64,000 nt of DNA, from NCBI GenBank assembly GCA_008711295.1, contig VUYV01000004.1, positions 1,120,751-1,184,750 on the forward strand, written 5' to 3'. The notes under the pieces are model-generated. The model was given only the letters and a program-made list of their open reading frames with translations. It had not been told where the DNA came from and searched no databases. The translations under genes and the position numbers were made by a program. This DNA is from Anarhynchus alexandrinus. Taxonomy: Eukaryota; Chordata; Aves; Charadriiformes; Charadriidae. Below, piece by piece: positions 36,001-43,028 of the stretch (position 1 is its first letter; each line of letters opens with the position of its first letter).

Positions 36001-37472
36001 AAAATGGAAACAAATGGCAAACAGTGTTGATGCATGTGTTGCACAGGAACAACAGGGATTCATTTGTGAGAGTAACGCCCTCAAAGCCAAAGACATTTGT
36101 CTTGACACTGAACAAAATGTTTTTCATTTTGAAATAAATCCTGATGAAACCCCTGAAATTGTACTTGTGTATATTGGAAAGGGATGTGTTTGTATAAGAA
36201 CCCTCGGTGAATCTCTGTTCGTAGATAACTCTACTGTAGATATAAGTAATCACTCAAATATTTGTGTTTGTAACTTTACTAAAATTATAGGATGTGACTT
36301 TAACTATTCAGCTCCTGTTATGTCTCATCGATTGTTACAATCCAATTATATATTAGCTAAAGATTTATTACCTACCACCATCGGAATGAATCTTACACTG
36401 GTGAAGAAACTGCTACAGCATGATGACCTGCATCAATTGCTAAAATGTGTTCAAAACAATGGACAAAACACTCTAATCACTGTCCATTATGATACAGAAG
36501 AGATACAGCATGTCTTGGAAAGAATGAAGACGGATGGAGAACACTGATGGTGGGAAAATCTTTTTGGGTGGTCACCAACAGCTACAGGAATCTATACTCA
36601 CGTTTCACCCAGTAGTGATCTTGTTAGCTTTGATTCTGTTACACCTGTTACTTATAGCAATATTGTATATGAGACTATGGGCAATAGCCAAACACCTTGT
36701 ATGACTTCAAGAGTTCTTGACATATTAGCAGGAATGCTCGCATAAAAACAAAGGGAGGACTGTAAAGAAACATGGAATATTAGTGGTTCTGTTTAAATAA
36801 AATTAATCGCATAGAGTTAATCACTTAGTGTTAGGCCGCATTGGCATACTACTTTTATACAACTCGCCTAGCAGCAGTAGCTAAAGTTGCCAAAGCCTTA
36901 AGCTGAAAGCTGCGAGCTTTCACCTACATAAAACTTGTTTTGAACTTCTACTTAGTTACACAAAAAAAGGCCCCGAGACCAGTACAAACCAGGAGATAAG
37001 GAAGCTACTACCCTCAGCAGGGGCTGCAACCCAACAAGATAAGAACAGTTAACGACTACCTGGAGACAAAGAAAGAATCCCATGAGGAATAAGAAGACAC
37101 CAGACCATAAATTACCATGGGACCAAGGGGTGCGTGCAAGCTGCATGAGGAGCACGTGAAGGGTGGATGCATAGATTGCAAGGGTACAATTGCCCAGGAA
37201 TTTCTGTGTTCTGGGTCCCTCTGCAGAGGCACCCAGCTTGAGCTGTCCTTGCTGCTGTACCATTCAAATACATTATTTTTGGGGGTGATTTCTGCCCAAG
37301 ACTCTGTTAGGGGAAACCTAGGGCGAAGAAGCTTCTTTAACATAGAAATTCCTTCAACACATTACCTGTTACAATTCAAGTTACAGACAGAGCTGTGGGT
37401 ATTTCTGACATCAGACTCTGCAGAAGATGAAGGGGTTTCTTGTACAGTATTCACCACATCACAGTTTTCCAT
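2935..37472 (-). CDS. MPHOSPH9: MPHOSPH9, M-phase phosphoprotein 9 (23 coding exons)
   Basis: The homologue in mammals is a centriolar coiled-coil protein, phosphorylated in M phase. It helps hold the CP110-CEP97 cap on the mother centriole and is removed for cilium formation. Twenty-three minus-strand exons with AG acceptors and GT donors (one GC) join in consistent phase to about 1,172 codons, close to the human protein of roughly 1,180 residues as I remember it. Family landmarks seen are an N-terminal [21 protein letters not shown] coiled coil, a long Ser-rich middle, a coiled coil at about residues 585-800, and the C-terminal block IEAALSR...GGRMTLQ followed by [17 protein letters not shown]. 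The start is the ATG in the exon at 37,366-37,498, beginning MENCDVV, similar to the human N terminus. Introns carry a CR1 element and a provirus. One exon (about 13,087-13,133) is damaged by an ambiguous base. Confidence 0.95.
3861..3929. repeat. TA/CA dinucleotide-rich microsatellite
   Basis: Alternating TA runs and CA runs (tatatatttatatacacacac, then tgtatatatagacacacacaa) in an MPHOSPH9 intron. It is an impure simple repeat. Confidence 0.8.
4285..4353 (-). CDS. MPHOSPH9: MPHOSPH9 coding exon 22
   Basis: Encodes [15 protein letters not shown] followed by TLQARLNQ, phase 0 on both sides. The acceptor is 'ttattag' and the donor 'cag|gtgaaa'. It matches the conserved family block just before the C terminus. 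Confidence 0.95.
4899..5110 (-). CDS. MPHOSPH9: MPHOSPH9 coding exon 21, with GC splice donor
   Basis: Encodes about 70 residues ending [12 protein letters not shown], which joins directly to IEAALSR of the next exon. The boundary reads 'cag|gcaaag', so the intron begins with GC rather than GT. The acceptor is 'ttgctag' at 5,111-5,112. The next usable GT would add codons and break the frame. Confidence 0.9.
5941..6044 (-). CDS. MPHOSPH9: MPHOSPH9 coding exon 20
   Basis: Encodes [16 protein letters not shown] and a basic-aromatic stretch ending LSLDDAE, phase 2 in and phase 1 out. The acceptor is 'ctgtag' and the donor 'aag|gtaacc'. Confidence 0.93.
6874..6994 (-). CDS. MPHOSPH9: MPHOSPH9 coding exon 19
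   Basis: Encodes a Ser-Pro-rich segment, [15 protein letters not shown], then [15 protein letters not shown]. Three SP sites and a KEN tripeptide are visible (see findings). The 121-nt length carries the phase correctly between neighbours. Confidence 0.94.
6927..6935 (-). other. MPHOSPH9: KEN tripeptide in MPHOSPH9 exon 19
   Basis: The codons AAA GAA AAC encode KEN in the context SPKENLSP, with a Pro soon after as in many APC/C degrons, within a Ser-Pro-rich disordered stretch. The functional meaning is inference. Confidence 0.4.
7324..7488 (-). CDS. MPHOSPH9: MPHOSPH9 coding exon 18
   Basis: Encodes a basic, Ser-rich, probably disordered segment starting [14 protein letters not shown] and ending SNRKSNTP. 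The acceptor is 'aattag' and the donor 'caa|gtaagt'. Confidence 0.93.
8239..8414 (-). CDS. MPHOSPH9: MPHOSPH9 coding exon 17
   Basis: Encodes [15 protein letters not shown], a Glu-Lys-rich stretch, then [19 protein letters not shown] and [14 protein letters not shown]. Phase 2 in, phase 1 out. The donor is 'cta|gtaatt'. The GTQT resembles a dynein light chain anchor (see findings). Confidence 0.92.
8261..8278 (-). other. MPHOSPH9: DWGTQT motif in MPHOSPH9 exon 17
   Basis: The codons read D-W-G-T-Q-T in a disordered acidic region. TQT preceded by an acidic residue resembles the LC8 dynein light chain anchor motif. Seen directly; the binding is inference. Confidence 0.35.
9099..9236 (-). CDS. 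MPHOSPH9: MPHOSPH9 coding exon 16
   Basis: Encodes [20 protein letters not shown] and [13 protein letters not shown], ending ETYIPS plus two bases of a Leu codon. The donor is 'tct|gtgagt'. The acceptor is 'tcccacag'. Confidence 0.93.
10808..10909 (-). CDS. MPHOSPH9: MPHOSPH9 coding exon 15
   Basis: Encodes the coiled-coil segment [20 protein letters not shown] then [13 protein letters not shown]. Phase 2 on both sides. The donor is 'caa|gtaagt'. Confidence 0.94.
12670..12734 (-). CDS. MPHOSPH9: MPHOSPH9 coding exon 14
   Basis: Encodes [20 protein letters not shown] plus KR, a coiled-coil segment. The 65 nt run from phase 0 to phase 2. Both splice sites are canonical. Confidence 0.94.
13087..13133 (-). 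CDS. MPHOSPH9: MPHOSPH9 coding exon 13, 5' end damaged by ambiguous base
   Basis: Encodes [15 protein letters not shown] followed by donor 'aag|gtaagt'. A polypyrimidine tract and 'gctttag' acceptor lie just upstream, but a single n at 13,133 sits exactly at the exon start. As written the phase does not join exon 12, so the n must stand for two (or 2 mod 3) bases, or sequence is missing. Confidence 0.8.
13133..13133. other. Ambiguous base at a coding exon edge
   Basis: A single n adjacent to the splice acceptor of MPHOSPH9 exon 13. Two more isolated n occur at about 39,672 and 59,744, both in CpG islands. Confidence 0.99.
14011..14226 (-). CDS. MPHOSPH9: MPHOSPH9 coding exon 12
   Basis: Encodes 72 residues of coiled coil, from [20 protein letters not shown] through [19 protein letters not shown] to ENKMFQN. 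Phase 0 on both sides. The acceptor is 'cttacag' and the donor 'aat|gtaagt'. Confidence 0.95.
14940..17567 (+). mobile_element. CR1 LINE, 5'-truncated, interrupted by an LTR
   Basis: About 2 kb of CR1 sequence on the plus strand in an MPHOSPH9 intron, antisense to the gene. Reading frames show CR1 ORF2 landmarks: [16 protein letters not shown], then [20 protein letters not shown] and [17 protein letters not shown] of the reverse transcriptase. After the LTR come [20 protein letters not shown] and a 314-codon open frame (16,584-17,528) covering the C-terminal part. It ends with the diagnostic 'ttctatgattctatgat' tail. About 85 bp of expected coding sequence around the LTR junction appears to be missing. 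The ORF is broken by stops, so the copy is inactive. Confidence 0.95.
15713..16401 (+). mobile_element. Solo LTR, ERVL-like, inserted in the CR1
   Basis: A 689-bp block with no CR1 similarity splits the CR1 reverse transcriptase frame. It starts TGTTCAG and ends CCATGACA (TG...CA). It contains 'cccaaaactggccaacagga' and a terminal region with ATTAAA and pyrimidine-rich U5-like sequence, as in avian ERVL-type LTRs. Edges are approximate: flanking bases (tcaat and tcaac) allow but do not prove a 5-bp target duplication. Confidence 0.75.
17656..17743 (-). CDS. MPHOSPH9: MPHOSPH9 coding exon 11
   Basis: Encodes [20 protein letters not shown] then KNNMLEKQV, coiled coil. Its 3' splice donor lies about 90 bp from the 3' end of the CR1 element in the following intron. 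Confidence 0.94.
17804..18066. other. Intron segment of higher GC, unassigned
   Basis: About 260 bp of distinctly higher GC than the surrounding intron, containing overlapping short open frames on both strands. I recognise no family. It could be an old repeat fragment or a processed exon remnant. Confidence 0.25.
18860..19018 (-). CDS. MPHOSPH9: MPHOSPH9 coding exon 10
   Basis: Encodes the start of the central coiled coil: [20 protein letters not shown], then [17 protein letters not shown] and a Lys-rich helix ending NLAD. Phase 2 on both sides. Confidence 0.95.
19863..20299 (-). CDS. MPHOSPH9: MPHOSPH9 coding exon 9
   Basis: Encodes about 146 residues, from [19 protein letters not shown] through a Ser, Asn and acidic-rich stretch to [12 protein letters not shown]. 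It is probably disordered. The acceptor is 'ccctag' and the donor 'aaa|gtaagt'. Confidence 0.94.
21111..21236 (-). CDS. MPHOSPH9: MPHOSPH9 coding exon 8
   Basis: Encodes 42 residues, [20 protein letters not shown] through [11 protein letters not shown]. Phase 0 on both sides with canonical splice sites. Confidence 0.94.
21654..21760 (-). CDS. MPHOSPH9: MPHOSPH9 coding exon 7
   Basis: Encodes [20 protein letters not shown] then [15 protein letters not shown], phase 1 to phase 0. The acceptor is 'catcag' and the donor 'cag|gtaaag'. Confidence 0.94.
22396..22505. repeat. A/C-rich low-complexity tract
   Basis: Runs of A, C and CAAA-type units (for example 'ccccccccccaaaaaacc'). They generate several spurious Lys/Pro/Thr open frames. 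Confidence 0.8.
22984..23074 (-). CDS. MPHOSPH9: MPHOSPH9 coding exon 6
   Basis: Encodes [20 protein letters not shown] then [10 protein letters not shown]. The acceptor is 'attttag' and the donor 'cag|gtacag'. Confidence 0.94.
25420..25543 (-). CDS. MPHOSPH9: MPHOSPH9 coding exon 5
   Basis: Encodes [20 protein letters not shown] and a stretch ending NISLQN. Phase 2 in, phase 0 out. The donor is 'aat|gtaagt'. Confidence 0.94.
27409..27929 (-). CDS. MPHOSPH9: MPHOSPH9 coding exon 4 (largest)
   Basis: Encodes about 173 residues. It starts [14 protein letters not shown], which continues the N-terminal coiled coil, then a Ser and Asn-rich region with [17 protein letters not shown], similar to the SSGYGTF.ISELN block I recall in the human protein. 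The acceptor is 'cctgtag' and the donor 'cag|gtaagt'. Confidence 0.95.
30974..31063 (-). CDS. MPHOSPH9: MPHOSPH9 coding exon 3
   Basis: Encodes [20 protein letters not shown] then [10 protein letters not shown], 30 residues and phase 0 on both sides. It is the most conserved N-terminal coiled coil of the family. The donor is 'caa|gtaagt'. Confidence 0.96.
32389..32539 (-). CDS. MPHOSPH9: MPHOSPH9 coding exon 2
   Basis: Encodes [20 protein letters not shown] and the segment ending EIVKNCE, which joins TRWLQLL of the next exon. The provirus lies in the intron immediately upstream of it. Confidence 0.95.
32905..34763 (+). pseudogene. Degenerate retroviral pol (integrase part), split by an LTR
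   Basis: The left part (to about 33,726) shows the zinc-binding region with a CLTCQK cysteine pair (about 33,040-33,055) and a core stretch with [20 protein letters not shown] (33,147-33,210), the usual retroviral integrase core signature. The right part (34,605-34,763) shows [10 protein letters not shown], then a short C-terminal tail ending in TAA at 34,761, two bases before the env ATG. Several stops and frameshifts interrupt the left part. The two halves are separated by the antisense LTR. Confidence 0.88.
33727..34565 (-). mobile_element. Antisense solo LTR nested in the provirus
   Basis: An 839-bp block separates the two halves of integrase. On the minus strand it starts TGTTGAGAGATATTA and ends CTTCTCCTTTAACA (TG...CA). 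Its minus strand shares ordered segments with the provirus 3' LTR: 'gattgcaagggt', 'attgcccagg', 'gaggcacccagc', 'ccttgctgctgt', 'gaaacctaggg', and a terminal 'ctttaaca' or similar. It is therefore a related family member inserted in the opposite orientation. An exact target duplication was not confirmed. Confidence 0.85.
34766..36704 (+). pseudogene. Degenerate retroviral env (surface and transmembrane parts)
   Basis: The first frame (34,766-35,236, 156 codons) begins with a hydrophobic signal-peptide-like segment followed by a Cys-rich surface-like domain with paired cysteines and N-glycosylation sites, then stops. Further open blocks lie at 35,381-35,755, 35,691-36,002 (another frame) and 35,990-36,547, with a short Gly-rich hydrophobic stretch near 35,440. 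A block near 36,550-36,590 with WW and GW residues precedes a hydrophobic membrane segment at about 36,603-36,670 in a shifted frame. The gene is broken by in-frame stops and at least two frameshifts. I recognise it as env by position, architecture and likeness to avian endogenous envs, but do not assign a named group. Confidence 0.85.
36744..36759 (+). other. Retroviral polypurine tract
   Basis: The sequence aaaaacaaagggagga, immediately upstream of the TG of the 3' LTR, is the expected plus-strand primer site. Confidence 0.8.
36761..37342 (+). repeat. 3' LTR of the provirus
   Basis: A 582-bp LTR begins TGTAAAGAAACATGG directly after the polypurine tract 'aaaaacaaagggagga' and ends CTTCTTTAACA. 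It carries the same internal blocks as the nested antisense LTR. It is plus-strand oriented, pointing at the MPHOSPH9/MTRFR promoter region, and ends 24 bp before an MPHOSPH9 exon. Confidence 0.88.
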
Positions 37473-37498
37473 GCCTTAGGCTCAAGTATGACATTGGC
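37366..37498 (-). CDS. MPHOSPH9: MPHOSPH9 first coding exon (CDS 37,366-37,472)
   Basis: The acceptor is 'attttcag'; about 26 nt of 5' UTR precede the ATG at 37,472. It encodes [20 protein letters not shown] through CNLNCN and ends with donor 'cag|gtaatg'. The retroviral 3' LTR edge (37,342) is 24 bp from the exon. An upstream non-coding exon is expected in the CpG island. Confidence 0.92.
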
Positions 37499-39259
37499 CT
37501 GAAAATATAAAGAAGTAAGCATCACCCTCATATTCTAAAAAGCCATTTGACTTTGTTGTTTTAAGAAACAGAATTTGATTAAAGACACAGTTGTTTCAGC
37601 CAAACCACCCCAGAAAGTGCTAGGATTTCACAACCAACCTCTCTTCCTTGTCCTATGCCATACCTGCAAACAGGTGCTATCCAATCAGCCTTGTACTTGC
37701 TGGGACTGCTACGAGTCAAAGAGTTTCCTAGCTGTGCATCACACATCTAGACTGGGCTGTAAAGGGTGTCTGAATCCAAAATATTCCAGGTAGAACAGTG
37801 TTGTTGGGGTTTGTTTGTTCAGTTTTTTAAATCTGAGGCTCCACAGACAGTTTTTGAGACTTCTGTGAAAGGGTCTATTATCAAAATATTTAAATTTGCT
37901 GAACAGGGATCTGCACCTTCACTGGAAGAAACACACATCCCCAAAAAATAACATTGAGACCCACTGAGTTAGACTGCAGTTGACCAATTCTGCCATTTGT
38001 GTAATATTTGGCTCAGGTTTTTTTCACAGAACGCTTATTTTATTATTACTATATAGCATTAATTCAAAAAGCTTTGAAACTGTTTTGAACTACATTTCTT
38101 ACCAATTAACAAAAAAAAAAAGTAGTCAAACAGAAATCCCACAGCAGTTAAAAACAGCAGCTGGTTAACTGAAAGCATCATAAATAAATAAATACAAAAT
38201 ACTTGTGTGATGGTCTTACAGCACTCAAAGCAGCAGTTTACAAGAATGGCTGTAGAGAGACTAAAATATTCTTCCATTTTCCATACTTTCACTAAGAAAA
38301 CACTTGAAATACATTTATTAATTAGTTTTTCTATAGTGCTTTTTTCAGCATCTTCTACATCCTGGTGAATTCACCCTATTCTAACACTGAAGAAAAACCT
38401 TACAATCATTTCAAGGATGGAGAACAAAGAGACATTAAGAAATATTATCCTAGCAGTCTGTGGTAACACTAAGAATAAATCCCTGCTGCCGTAAAGAAGC
38501 ACAACACCTTCAAAGCACAACCATTTGTCTTTACAGGGCTTACAAGGACACGCTACTGGCTTTCCCAGATTTAACTTTTCATTATTTTTAACTGCATAGA
38601 GATACACGTCTAACAAATAGTTTCCAAAGTATAAAAAAATATTTCTACCAGAAGGAAATGGATGGACAACTGTCTGATTTTTCCCTGTTTTACTGGAGCC
38701 TGTTTGACTTTAGCCTTAAAATGTCTTCCAGGTACTCATTCAAGCTATCTCCTTTGGGTAGGGCTGAAAACATAATCATTGGAAGGAAATTATCACAGAT
38801 ACACATATCCCTTTGGCAGAGCTTCTTGGGATAAATCAAAGTAAAAATAAAGCCTTTCTTCTTTTCCTAGTGGTCAGAAGTCTGGAAAACTAGAAGCTTA
38901 TCAGGCACCTAACTTGACAGATAAAGCAGAAGCTGCAAGTGTCTCAGAAGCAGCTGGATGGCAATGGTGGGGGCTACGTCAGTCACCCCCATCTCCCCGG
39001 GATGAAATCATGGGTGGCCTATCTCAGCAGCACAGCAGATGGGTGGGACTTAGCTGTGACACAGGCTCGTTTCATAACCTCATTAGAAGTCTGTTCGTAA
39101 TAAAAAAAAAATATTAAGTGAGCTATAACTGGGCTGAGGAACAGCTAAGATGTCACCTATTGTTTCCATAGTACAGCACAGTCCTTACACGGCCAAGTCC
39201 CTGCATAAACGAGCAGGATTAAAAAAACAAGCTGCAAGGTATTTTGACCCATAAGTATC
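37499..39259 (-). other. MPHOSPH9: MPHOSPH9 5' intron
   Basis: AT-rich intron sequence between the first coding exon and the CpG-island promoter. I see no exon, repeat family or RNA gene in it. Confidence 0.5.
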
Positions 39260-40262
39260 AGTGCTGATTTAGATGCGAACACCTGGGCCAGCACAGACCC
39301 GGAGACCGCGGTTCTGCACCCCTTCCTGAGCGAGGTCCGACTGCTGCCGCTCCTCGCAGATCGCCAAGGGGTGACGGGGCGCCTCGGTCCCCGCGTCCCC
39401 TCCCGCCGCCAGGCCCCCGTCTCCCGGCTTCCCAAGGACTTCCTCAGGGACCCTGAGAAGGGACAACGAGCCTCTGGGCTCTGAAGCCCCGCTCCCCTCA
39501 GGGAACGCCCTCGCCCCGAAAGCTAAGCCCCCTCTAGGGACTCCCTGCCCTCACAAGTGACCCCCTCTCGCCACGTCTGCCCCCTCAGGGTCGCCTCCCC
39601 TCAATTAGCGACCTCCTCCCCAGTTCTGTCCGCTCTCTCCTCACAAGTGACTCCCTCCCTCCAACTCGGCCCNTGGGCAGCTGCCCCCCCGCGCTCCGGG
39701 ATGTTGACGGTGCCGCCGCCTCGGATTGGCTGGCGGACACGCCACTCGTCGGGGAAAGGGGCGGGGCGGTGGAAGCGGCCTCGCGGCGCTGGGAGGCGGC
39801 CAAGCGCAGCGGCGCCGCCGGCACCGGCCCCGCCAGCTGCCCTCGGGGGTCGCCCGGTTCCTACCCGCATTTCTGGGAACCCGCGAGGAGGCGTCCGCAG
39901 CGGCCCGAGAGCTGCCTCCTTCAGGCACCGTTAGGCGATAAACAGGCGCAGCCTGCCGCCTCCTTCCCACCGATTGGCGGCCGAGTTTCGAACGCCGTGG
40001 GGTACAGGGCACGCAAGACGGAACCGCGCTCGATGATTGGCCGTCTTGACCGTGCGCCAGGCCGCGCCTTCCGCTCTGATTCGCTACGTGGAAAAGTACG
40101 CGCGCCGCCGCGAGGGGATTGGCTAGTGCGGCTACGCGCCCGCACAGTTTCCCAGAATCTGATTGGTAGTGGATGGAAGGCGGGCGTAAACCCACCCCTT
40201 GCGCAGCGATTGGCCTCCCAAGTGCCTATTAGCCTGGCGGTAACGCCCTCCGCCGTGGGGTT

Positions 40263-40332
40263 CGCATGCGCAGAGGCGGGCGTCGAGGGGCGGAGGTGCG
40301 TGGGGTTGCTTAAGGTGGCGTGCGCCTGCGCA
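40263..40332. promoter_or_regulatory. MTRFR: Two NRF1-like sites next to the MTRFR first exon
   Basis: 'cgcatgcgca' (40,263-40,272) and 'gcgcctgcgca' (40,322-40,332) match the NRF1 palindrome pattern. NRF1 commonly drives genes for mitochondrial proteins, which fits MTRFR. Binding is not shown. Confidence 0.55.
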
Positions 40333-40339
40333 GTGCGGG

Positions 40340-40379
40340 GGCTGGTGGGGGCGGCAGCGTTAGTCCCGAGTTGCCTGAG
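40340..40379 (+). other. MTRFR: MTRFR non-coding first exon (3' end)
   Basis: A strong splice donor 'ctgag|gtaagc' at 40,379/40,380 lies at the right place for a 5' UTR exon just downstream of the NRF1-like sites. The transcription start is unknown, so the left boundary is nominal. Confidence 0.6.
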
Positions 40380-40381
40380 GT

Positions 40382-42717
40382 AAGCGATGGCGGCGGGGTC
40401 GGGGCGGCGCAGGCCGTGTCCCGGGCCCGCGGGTGGCCGCCCTCGGCTCTCTTCCGGGCCGCTCCGGCCGGCAGCCGGGTCTGCGGCGAGACCCGGTTCG
40501 TGACTTCAGCCCGGCGCGGAGGCGGCGGGCCTGGGAGGGCCGGGGCGGCGGCGCAGGGAGCGCCGAGCCGCGGGTGTCGGGTGGCCGCTGCCCTCACCCC
40601 GTCACCGGCTGTCGAGCTGTGCTGGAGTCTCTCTCGGGCGTACGGGGCAACAAATGCTGTTGTTTGTGCAAGGCTTTCAGCAGAACGGTTGCTTTTAAAA
40701 CACAGTCCGACCGACTCTCCGGAGCGCGGGGTGTCGCTGCACCGTCACCGCCGGTGCGGCCGGCTGCCCGGTGTCCCGGCTGAGGACGGCTGCTCGCTGC
40801 TGTAACTTTAAAATCCGGGAGATCAGCGTTGCCACTGACACAGCTCTTCTGTGCTTAAGAATCTCCTAAGCACAGCCTTTTTGTTGTTGTTGTTAGAATT
40901 AAAGCGTTATTAATTTCTCACTGTAAGGCATGTGTTTCTTGGACACTTCCTGTGCGAAGTGGAATCTCGAGAAAACTTTACTGTCTTCTCGGTGTAGTCT
41001 TGCTTTATAGCTGTAGTAGAAGTAGTAGCAGTAGGCTTACAGTGAACGTGATTTCTTACCCTGACTTACCTGCTGAGGTCAGGCAGGTCGGCTCCGTCAC
41101 ACGGGCAGAGACCTGCTGGTGAGTAAAGTCTCACTTCAGGACTAGGTGGTAGTTCTGCTAATATTTTCTGCCCTTTTTTTCAGGGGAAAAAATACTGTTA
41201 CTGCCTTCTAGTGCCACCAAGTGGACATCTTTACTTGCCAATAAAAACTTAAAAATTATTTTCATTTCAACAGCTATGTTCAACTTTTATGGATGTTTAT
41301 TGCTAAGTGCCACTTCTTCACATGCTGAAGCATTTTCTTTTGAATCAAATAAAATATTTCAAGCATAACTGCATGTATTGTTTTAATTGCTTACGTAATG
41401 CCTTGTTGAAGAGTTCTGACAGCAGCAGAACCTGACATCCCTCATTCTCCGTGAGGATAATGCATCCATGCGTCCTTTTCTGCGTTTTCTAATAACTTGA
41501 CCTGGTAAATATCAGCATGTGAAGTAGTAGTTGAAAACCCAGTGGTCTGTTTACTCCTCGATTCTTTTTCCTCCATCTATACAGACTATATATAAAGTTA
41601 TGAGAGTAGAGCAGGATGGGCAAGCTTGTTAACAGGATCGATGTAGCGGAACATTTCTGATTTGAAATGGAGTTTTTACACTTGCTGTGTTAGACCACTC
41701 ACCAAACCCTGTGCACGCTAGAGCCTGACCTCACAATTCAGAAACTACTGTAACAGACCAAGGTCAAAAGACAAGTCTCGATCATGTAACCTGCTTAGGT
41801 AAGGATTACTGTTTCCTGTACTAACCAGGCATTAAAAAGGATTCTCGGAACTCAAAATCATAAATGGGTAAAACTGTAAATATAAAGACCAGAGTTCTGC
41901 TGTGTACTGTTAGTCGGCTGTTTTGGCTGAGCAGTCATACCTCATTCTTACCGGTAGAAATCCATCTTTGCATTCTGATGTGTTTAAACTACTCAAGCTC
42001 TGTTTTGCCAGATCTGATTTGTTATATCCATATCCTTGGGACAGAAACATTCTACATATAGTCTTACTCGGGTTTTTTTTGTTTTGATTGTTTTGTTTTC
42101 CTTCCACCTCCGTGACTAAGCCAGCGAACATGGGAAGCCCAGATGCTATTAGGCCAGTTACATTATGTAAATTTGCTGCTTCTTCCAGCATGTTTCTGTC
42201 AGTAGTTCAGAGCCCTGTTTAAGGCAACCTCAGAGGAGGATTCCCGCACCCTCACCTCTCCTCCCCAGCGTAGTTCAAGCGTGTGTCGACATGTGAATTG
42301 CAGGTAGAGTTGCCAGCAACACACAAACCTGGCCATGAGTGGAGTGTCAGCAAAGGCTTCCCAGTCAGACAGCACAGGCCTGACTGCAAGACAGAAATAT
42401 CCTCTTTCCTCTCCTTTTTTTTAGATATCTTCAATATTTTTCAAGTGTTGGTAGGAGTAGTAATTTATTTACTGTTTTCCAGATCCCTTTCAACAACAAA
42501 ATAATAATCTTCACTATTTTAAGAAACCTAATTGCAATGAGAACTGAAATTCCACTCAGAATGGTAAATATTTCAAGGCAAATGGCCTATGAAACCAGTT
42601 GAAATATCCTTGAAAATAAATCTGATGATCAAAATATCGCTCAAGCCATGCAGCTAAACTAGATCATCTTAAAACAAGGATTCTCATGGTAAACTCCATT
42701 CCCCACTTCTATTTCAG
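40382..42717 (+). other. MTRFR: MTRFR intron 1
   Basis: The first 400 bp continue the CpG island; the rest is ordinary AT-rich intron ending in acceptor 'ctatttcag'. No repeat family or RNA gene is recognised. Confidence 0.6.
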
Positions 42718-43028
42718 GTTTCATTCCAGAGAAACTGTGTCCTCGTTTCTGTATGAATGTTCCAAGTTTATTTCATTTTACATTCTTACTGAGAGAAGTA
42801 CGAACACCGTCATGGAGACCGTGGATTTTGAGGAAGCAGCAATTTTCTCTGCCCAGAGTGCCCTTCCTTCAGGCAGCAGGAAAGAAGAACTCTTTCGATC
42901 TCCTTGGACTAACTGAGGCAGAATTAAAAGAACAGTTTGTAAGAGGTGATGGCCCAGGAGGTCAAGCCACAAATAAGACAAACAACTGTGTTGTCTTGAA
43001 GCATATTCCATCTGGGATTGTAGTGAAG
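42718..43028 (+). CDS. MTRFR: MTRFR exon 2 (CDS from 42,753)
   Basis: The acceptor is 'ctatttcag' and the donor 'gaag|gtaatt' in phase 0. It encodes the presequence and the GGQ-containing domain (92 codons). Confidence 0.95.

Larger units (their letters stand above)
32890..37342 (+). mobile_element. 5'-truncated endogenous retrovirus with integrase, env and 3' LTR
   Basis: A degenerate provirus in the first coding intron of MPHOSPH9, antisense to the gene. In order it shows an integrase zinc-binding region and catalytic core, an antisense LTR insertion, the integrase C-terminal domain, an env gene, a polypurine tract (36,744-36,759) and a 3' LTR. Gag, protease, reverse transcriptase and the 5' LTR are absent, so the left edge is a truncation point and cannot be fixed exactly. 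Multiple stops and frameshifts make it inactive. Confidence 0.92.
39260..40600. promoter_or_regulatory. Bidirectional CpG-island promoter of MPHOSPH9 and MTRFR
   Basis: A 1.3-kb GC- and CpG-rich block lies between the head-to-head genes. It holds at least six ATTGG (inverted CCAAT) boxes: 39,725, 39,973, 40,036, 40,118, 40,162 and 40,209. NRF1-like palindromes lie at 40,263-40,272 and 40,322-40,332. There is no TATA box at a clear position. An MPHOSPH9 non-coding first exon is expected on its left side but I could not fix its donor. Confidence 0.85.

Noticed and set aside
39641..40383. Long overlapping frames (184 and 204 codons) in the CpG island
   Set aside because: GC-rich sequence has few stops on any frame; the Arg/Pro/Ala-rich products lack domains and contradict the promoter interpretation.
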